From positions 76,563 through 108,854 of the forward strand of contig CANQFL010000001.1 of NCBI GenBank assembly GCA_947598785.1: DNA of 32,292 nucleotides, in the 5' to 3' direction. The first letter of the stretch is position 1. Each line of letters starts with the position of its first letter. The position numbers were made by a program, and so were the translations under genes. Below are positions 32,223 to 32,292 of this stretch, piece by piece. The stretch comes from an uncultured Clostridia bacterium (GTDB lineage: Bacteria; Bacillota; Clostridia; Christensenellales; UBA1242). The notes under the pieces are model-generated. The model saw nothing but the letters and a program-made list of their open reading frames with translations. It searched no databases and was not told the DNA's origin.

Positions 32223-32292
32223 GCAGGTGTAGTTCAGTGGTAGAACACTAGCCTTCCAAGCTGGTTGCGAGGGTCCGATTCCCTTCACCTGC
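32223..32292 (+). tRNA. tRNA-Gly (anticodon TCC), truncated at the window end before the discriminator/CCA
   Basis: GCAGGTG/CACCTGC acceptor; CTAGC-CTTCCAA-GCTGG anticodon arm; GAGGG-TCCGATT-CCCTT T-arm. Confidence 0.95.

Overview
This 32.3 kb AT-rich window looks like a chromosomal segment of a low-GC Gram-positive (Clostridia-like) endospore-former lineage. I saw no CRISPR array, transposase or phage module. Gene order: 3' end of a Ca2+-type P-type ATPase; holB-ricT-yabB(trmN6-like); spmB/spmA (minus); tatD-rsmA; a double-DUF1540 protein (minus); rplI; an unlisted 56-aa DUF6774-like ORF (minus); two lineage-specific hypotheticals; a SpoVB/MATE-like flippase; an HU-family protein; a T-box-controlled archaeal-type aspS-asnS operon (minus); a BclA-C-terminus-like structural protein; an unlisted YqzL-like 45-aa ORF followed by recO; a beta-rich hypothetical (minus); an RsfA-like sporulation regulator; addB-addA; a 779-aa membrane/coiled-coil protein with four AT-hook (GRPRK) motifs; a small membrane protein; a PflA-like radical SAM protein (minus); a CNNM/CBS/CorC protein; a SecB-like protein; tRNA-Gly(CCC); galE; a Big_2-like surface protein (minus); and tRNA-Gly(TCC), cut by the window end. 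The strongest unexplained pattern is a recurring promoter-to-start geometry: a -10 hexamer ending 5-6 nt before the ATG, with no Shine-Dalgarno. It occurs at eight unrelated genes, alongside normal SD-led genes, and implies systematic leaderless transcription. Other leads are the membrane-anchored AT-hook protein, the SecB-like protein in an apparent monoderm, the Asp-type T-box whose UGGC bulge matches a G73 discriminator, and C55 in the T-loop of both tRNA-Gly genes.
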